From Haloarcula salinisoli (lineage in GTDB: Archaea; Halobacteriota; Halobacteria; Halobacteriales; Haloarculaceae): a DNA stretch of 64,000 nucleotides. The notes below the pieces were generated by a model. It saw only the letters and a program-made list of their open reading frames with translations. It did not search any database and was not told where the DNA came from. The position numbers were made by a program, and so were the translations under genes. Every line of letters begins with the position of its first letter. Within the stretch, counting starts at the first letter, position 1. Location of the stretch: the NCBI RefSeq assembly GCF_019599405.1, contig NZ_RKLQ01000006.1:1-64000 (forward strand). The letters are read 5' to 3'. Below are positions 59,743 to 64,000 of this stretch, one piece after another.

Positions 59743-61743
59743 ATGCATCACCCTGGACCGCCACGGTTCGTGGCCGCCGGTGACGAGATAGAACTCGCAC
59801 CGCGTGACCCCGACCCATCGGCGACCTACAGGTGGCAGCTCGTACAGACTCCCGAGGACTCCGACGCGACCGTCGGCGACGAGCCCGTCGAGCAGCTGGT
59901 CCCGGACGTGCCGGGCACCTACGTCGCCGAGCTCACTGCGCCCGACGGCCGGCACCGCCTCACCGTGCGGGCGTTCCCCAGCGCGCTCTCCCCTGCCGGT
60001 GTTGGGGGGGCCTCGGGCTCCGGGTTCTCCGGTCGCCGGAGCGGACAGGTCAGTGGCGGCGTCTCCGGTGGCGTCAGCGGCGGCCGGAGCGGCTCGGGCA
60101 GCTACGGCGAACTCGCCACGCGCGAGAAAGGCGAGGGCGGCCGCCCACGCCTGACGCTGACGCCGGTCGTCGAGGGCGACGACGCCGTCGTCGAGGCCGA
60201 CCCCCAGCCCCACCCGAACGCGACGGAGACGGCCGACGACCTGGCGGTCGAGTTCCTGGTAGACGACCGCGACGACGTCGACCCGAGCGCCGTGACAGTC
60301 GGCGACCGCGAACTGCGGGTACCACTTTCGGCCGTCGGCGACCGACTGCGCGTCCACGCGGTCGCAATCGGCGAGGACGGGTACAGTGTCGCAGATGCCG
60401 CGGAGTTCGAGCGAGACGAAGAAGAGCTCGCGACCGACGGCGGCACCGCCGTCCAGACGGGCCAGACCGTCACCACGAACCAGCCATACCACCCGCCCGA
60501 GTGGGCCGAGGAGTCGGTCATCTACGAGATTTACATCCGCACCTTCGGCGGCGAGGAGGGCGAGGCGTTCGACGCTATCGTCGACCGCCTCGACTACATC
60601 GACTCTCTCGGGGTGGACACCATCTGGCTCACGCCGGTGCTCCAGAACGACCACGCGCCCCACGGCTACAACATCGTGGACTTCCTCTCAATCGCGGACG
60701 ACCTGGGCACGCGAGAGGACTACGAGCGGTTCATCGACGCGGCCCACGAGCGGGGCATCAACGTCCTGTTCGACCTGGTCTGTAACCACTCCGCGCGCAC
60801 CCACCCGCACTTCCAGGCCGCCGTCAACGACAAGGAAAGCGAGTATCGGGAGTGGTACGAGTGGCGCGGCGACACCGAGCCCGAGACGTACTTCGAGTGG
60901 GAGCATATCGCGAACTTCAACTTCTCGCACCTGCCGGTGCGCCGATACCTGCTGGACGCCGTCGAGAAGTGGCAGCCACTGGTCGATGGCTTCCGCTGTG
61001 ACATGGCGTGGGCGGTCCCGAACAACTTCTGGCGGGAGATCCACGACAGCTGCAACGACGCCGACGACGACTTCCTGCTGCTGGACGAGACCATCCCGTA
61101 CATCGCGGACTTCCAGGCCGGCCTGTTCGACATGCACTTCGACTCGACGCTGTACTTCTCCTTGCGCCAGGTCGGGGGCGGCCAGGACGCCGAACTGGTC
61201 CTCGACGCCATCGACGAGCGTACCGAGGCCGGCTTCCCGGACCACGCCTCGTTCATGGTGTACGCCGAGAACCACGACGAGACGCGTTACATCGTGGACT
61301 ACGGCAAGGAAGCGGCCGAGGCGGCCGCGGCCGCGACGTTCACGCTGCCCGGCGCACCGATGGTCTACGCCGGCCAGGAGTTCGGCCAGCGAGGCCGTCG
61401 CGACGACCTGGCGTGGGACCACGCCGACGACGAGATGCGCGAGTTCTTCAGTTCGCTCGCCGACGTGCGCAAACAGACCCCGGCGCTGTCGGCCGACGGG
61501 GAGCTCTACCGCGTCGACTACGCGGTCGAGGAGGGCTGGGACGACCGCGTCGTCGCCTACGCCCGTGCGACCGAGGAAGAAGCCGCCGTCGTCGTGCTGA
61601 ACTTCGGCGAGGAGCCGGCGACGGTGGCGGTCCCCGAGGAGGCGTCCAACCACGACATCGTCGCCGACGAGGACGTCGGTGCCGATGGGGCGGCCGTCAC
61701 GGTCGACAGTGCCGTCGTGCTGCCGGCAGACAGCCTCGTATAG
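59743..61743 (+). CDS. Alpha-amylase family (GH13) glycoside hydrolase
   Basis: 666 residues. Residues 1-240 form beta-rich N-terminal regions with a Gly/Ser/Arg linker at about 90-125 (SGQVSGGVSGGVSGGRSG). The catalytic barrel starts about 255 (WAEESVIYEIYIRTFGGEE). Asp420 in VDGFRCDMAW is the nucleophile, Glu449 in LLLDETI the acid/base and Asp512 in YAENHDET the transition-state residue. The C-terminal beta domain follows. No signal peptide is seen, so it likely works inside on malto-oligosaccharides. A glucoamylase gene follows on the same strand. Confidence 0.9.
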   Translation: MHHPGPPRFVAAGDEIELAPRDPDPSATYRWQLVQTPEDSDATVGDEPVEQLVPDVPGTYVAELTAPDGRHRLTVRAFPSALSPAGVGGASGSGFSGRRSGQVSGGVSGGVSGGRSGSGSYGELATREKGEGGRPRLTLTPVVEGDDAVVEADPQPHPNATETADDLAVEFLVDDRDDVDPSAVTVGDRELRVPLSAVGDRLRVHAVAIGEDGYSVADAAEFERDEEELATDGGTAVQTGQTVTTNQPYHPPEWAEESVIYEIYIRTFGGEEGEAFDAIVDRLDYIDSLGVDTIWLTPVLQNDHAPHGYNIVDFLSIADDLGTREDYERFIDAAHERGINVLFDLVCNHSARTHPHFQAAVNDKESEYREWYEWRGDTEPETYFEWEHIANFNFSHLPVRRYLLDAVEKWQPLVDGFRCDMAWAVPNNFWREIHDSCNDADDDFLLLDETIPYIADFQAGLFDMHFDSTLYFSLRQVGGGQDAELVLDAIDERTEAGFPDHASFMVYAENHDETRYIVDYGKEAAEAAAAATFTLPGAPMVYAGQEFGQRGRRDDLAWDHADDEMREFFSSLADVRKQTPALSADGELYRVDYAVEEGWDDRVVAYARATEEEAAVVVLNFGEEPATVAVPEEASNHDIVADEDVGADGAAVTVDSAVVLPADSLV

Positions 61744-61870
61744 TGACCGAATCGCGACGCGAGTAAGCGATTGGGACGGGGTGTTCAGACCCCTGCCCCC
61801 GCCAGCAGATCGGGCTGCAGCATTGTACGAAATCGCAGGGATTTATTGAGAGCGTTGTCTTGTGGTAGCT

Positions 61871-64000
61871 ATGCGACTTACGACAGCGCTCAACGAGTAC
61901 AAAAAAGCTCGTGGTGAGCGCTTCCCCGAGGAGAGCAAGACGGTCGGCGGCTCGTTCTCGGGGCATGGGGACCGCCTGGTACATATCGGGGAGCACGGTT
62001 CGTTGCGGGATTACTCCGATTCGCTATCCGGACTGTATGGTATCGACCGCTCGCAGCTGGGCATCCAGATCGGCGACGAGACACGCTGGTTCAGCGACCT
62101 GGACACTATCAGGCAACACTACTACCGAGACACCCGCCTGGTGGAGACCGAGTACGACGCTGGCAGTTTCACCGTCCACCAGTACGACCTGACACTCGGG
62201 CGCGCCCACGCGACACACGTTGAAGTGCGCGGGACCGTCCCGCAGGGCGCGAAACTCGTCGCCTTCGCGACGATGGCACCGGAGGGGAAAGACACCGGTG
62301 TCGGCGCGCTCATCCACGAGGACGGCGGCCCCGATAACTCGCGTGTGCTGGAGGTCTACCACCGCCAGGAACACGACTACATCACCGCTTCGACGGGACT
62401 GGACGAGGTCCACGGGCAGCGGCCCGAGCGACTGGGCGAGATACTCGACGACGACCCCATCTACTTCCCGCGCCGACGGGGGACCGAACGGCGTGACCAG
62501 ACCCGCCTGACCGGTGACTTCGTCGTGACGGCCCCACTGGAAGCGGTCGGACGCTCCAACAGCACGACGCTTATCACACAGCTGTCGGACCACACGGAGG
62601 TCGACCGCCAGCAGGCGATGGCCGACGTGAGCATCTGTGCACAGTCACATTCGACGGCGTCGGACCTGCGGGAGTCGGCCCGCGAGCGGACCCGCATCGA
62701 GGTGCCCGACTCGCTGCCCCGCGCCGACAGCCTCCGGACGGACCTTCGGGTGATGGACCTGCTGTCGTCGCCGTCGGGCGGGCACATCGCCGCCCCCGAG
62801 TTCGACCCGTTCTACGAGAACTCCGGCGGGTACGGATTCGTCTGGTTCCGTGACGACGCCTCGGTCTCGCGACACCTGCTGGAGGCAAGCGACCGGCTCG
62901 ATATCGAGACCGACGACATCCTCGAAGAGAGCGCGCAGTTCCTCTGTGAGCGCCAGCTCGCCGACGGCACCTGGCCCCACCGCGTGTGGGCCACTGACGG
63001 GTCGCTCGCGCCCGGATGGGCGAACGCGAACGTCGAGCACAACGACGAGTCGCCGGAGTATCAGGGGGACCAGACCGCGACGGTGACGGCGTTCCTCGCG
63101 AACCTGCTCAGCACCCGGCACGGTCGGCTGAGCGACTCGCTAACCGTCCAGATTCGGGACACCATCGTCGAAGCGGTCGACGCGCTCACTCGCGACGTGG
63201 CCGACAACGGGCTGCCCTCCGAGTGTCAGAACGTCTGGGAGGACTCCGTCGGGCAGTTCGCCCACACGGCAGCGGCCTACATCGAGGCCTTCGCGGCGGT
63301 CGCGCAGGCCCCCATGACCAACCAGATCAAAGAGCGCAGCCTCCACGGCGCCGACCGCGTCATGGACGGGCTGGAGGAGCTCTGGGACGAGGAGATGGGC
63401 GTGTACGTGATGCGCCTGACCGACGGCGACGTCGACCACCGAATCGACGCCGCGGCGCTGAAGCTCACGGACGCCTTCCGCGCGTACGACGCCGTCGAGG
63501 ACACCGAACTGACTGACGAGCACGTCCAGCGGCTCGCCAACCACGTCAGCACGACGCTCGACACCCTGTTCCGGAACCCGCCCCATAGCCAGCTGGCGGG
63601 GCTCATCCGCTACGAGGGCGACCGCTGGCGGATGCAAGAGCAGGACGGCGAGAAGATATGGTCGGTGACGACCGGTATCGGAGCGGTTTCGGCCGCCCAG
63701 GTCGGCGTCATGCTGAACGAGCGCGGCGAGAACGGCGACGCCTACCTCAACCGGAGCAGCGACCTCTACGAACTCATCGCCGACGACGGTCCGATGGCGA
63801 CCGACGCGGGCTATCTGGCCGAGCAGGCCTTCGACTCGGGCGAGCTCGACAGCGCGACGCCGCTTGGCTGGTCACACGCCATCCGGCTCCACGCGACCGC
63901 CCTGCTCGACGACCTCAACTCCCTGCCGACCACCTCCTCCACGACAGAGGCACCCGACGAGATGCCGACCTGGACGACCGGGGAGAAGTTCGGCATCGGC
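61871..64000 (+). CDS. Glucoamylase (GH15) family protein, 3' end outside window
   Basis: At least 710 residues, open to the last base, so the stop is outside the window. The start is the ATG at 61871 after TGTGGTAGCT. The N-terminal part is a beta-sandwich (MRLTTALNEYKKARGERF). The (alpha/alpha)6 barrel starts around GYGFVWFRDDASVSRHLLE; the acid Glu457 is in SECQNVWEDSVGQF. It removes glucose from the non-reducing end of starch, glycogen or maltodextrins. It lies 127 bases after the GH13 gene, so they act together on stored or external starch. Confidence 0.88.
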   Translation, partial: MRLTTALNEYKKARGERFPEESKTVGGSFSGHGDRLVHIGEHGSLRDYSDSLSGLYGIDRSQLGIQIGDETRWFSDLDTIRQHYYRDTRLVETEYDAGSFTVHQYDLTLGRAHATHVEVRGTVPQGAKLVAFATMAPEGKDTGVGALIHEDGGPDNSRVLEVYHRQEHDYITASTGLDEVHGQRPERLGEILDDDPIYFPRRRGTERRDQTRLTGDFVVTAPLEAVGRSNSTTLITQLSDHTEVDRQQAMADVSICAQSHSTASDLRESARERTRIEVPDSLPRADSLRTDLRVMDLLSSPSGGHIAAPEFDPFYENSGGYGFVWFRDDASVSRHLLEASDRLDIETDDILEESAQFLCERQLADGTWPHRVWATDGSLAPGWANANVEHNDESPEYQGDQTATVTAFLANLLSTRHGRLSDSLTVQIRDTIVEAVDALTRDVADNGLPSECQNVWEDSVGQFAHTAAAYIEAFAAVAQAPMTNQIKERSLHGADRVMDGLEELWDEEMGVYVMRLTDGDVDHRIDAAALKLTDAFRAYDAVEDTELTDEHVQRLANHVSTTLDTLFRNPPHSQLAGLIRYEGDRWRMQEQDGEKIWSVTTGIGAVSAAQVGVMLNERGENGDAYLNRSSDLYELIADDGPMATDAGYLAEQAFDSGELDSATPLGWSHAIRLHATALLDDLNSLPTTSSTTEAPDEMPTWTTGEKFGIG

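Overview
The window looks like a piece of a haloarchaeal (class Halobacteria) genome. The DNA is GC-rich with strong G/C bias at third codon positions, the proteins are very acidic, and many families are typical of haloarchaea: amphi-Trp, DUF302, DUF2391, HTH_10 regulators, paired YeeE/YedE proteins, tandem 7TM histidine kinases and a cyclin-fold TFB-like protein. I see no rRNA, no complete tRNA, no CRISPR array and no intact insertion sequence. The species cannot be decided from sequence alone. A ParA locus with a 13-bp iteron array allows a megaplasmid or secondary replicon, but no replication initiator gene is in view.

Layout. 1-6.4 kb is an accessory zone: the end of a flavin monooxygenase, an epoxide-hydrolase-like enzyme, a PadR-like regulator, remnants, a tRNA T-arm-like hairpin, two coupled small ORFs, a tyrosine recombinase and an NAD(P)-binding protein. 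6.8-16.5 kb is a sulfur-handling cluster: DUF302, a methyltransferase, DsrE2-like protein, TusA, a rhodanese-metallo-beta-lactamase persulfide dioxygenase, two YeeE/YedE half-transporters, a PiT-type permease, TauE/SafE, a cysteine-bearing winged-helix regulator, thioredoxin and two UspA proteins. A fragment resembling the first codons of thioredoxin reductase follows thioredoxin. 16.8-18.7 kb is a partition module: ParA, an acidic partner and about twenty 13-bp iterons. 18.7-23.7 kb holds a P-type cation ATPase and small housekeeping proteins.

23.9-36.4 kb is a surface-glycan or exopolysaccharide cluster: two related GT4 glycosyltransferases at the edges, a polysaccharide deacetylase, two FemAB-like acyltransferases, a nucleotide-sugar dehydrogenase, a GT2 enzyme, an FkbM methyltransferase and an ATP-grasp ligase, with a YegP-like protein between them. 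36.7-49.6 kb is mixed: HtpX, a TFB-like protein with two pairs of cyclin-like regions, a Tat-exported TTHB210-like protein, a hybrid histidine kinase, an HTH_10 regulator, a CopZ/TRASH-regulator pair, a VapBC-type toxin-antitoxin and a VOC dioxygenase. 49.6-54.4 kb carries a TRAM protein and an operon of two membrane histidine kinases plus a GAP-family membrane protein. 55.4-58.8 kb encodes a Tat-exported PhoX-like phosphatase with cohesin-like and dockerin modules, followed by a membrane-anchored cohesin-like protein. 59.7-64 kb ends in starch/glycogen degradation: a GH13 amylase and a GH15 glucoamylase cut by the window edge.

How parts fit together. In the sulfur cluster, YeeE/YedE, PiT and TauE/SafE proteins probably move sulfur compounds across the membrane, TusA and DsrE2 relay persulfide sulfur, and the rhodanese-MBL enzyme oxidises it to sulfite. 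Five promoter regions of the cluster carry (A/G)TATTGT or its complement, and the regulator's own promoter carries a related CACAATTGTG palindrome, so local co-regulation is plausible. The cohesin/dockerin pair, the iteron centromere and the TFB-like fusion are the other features that most deserve follow-up.
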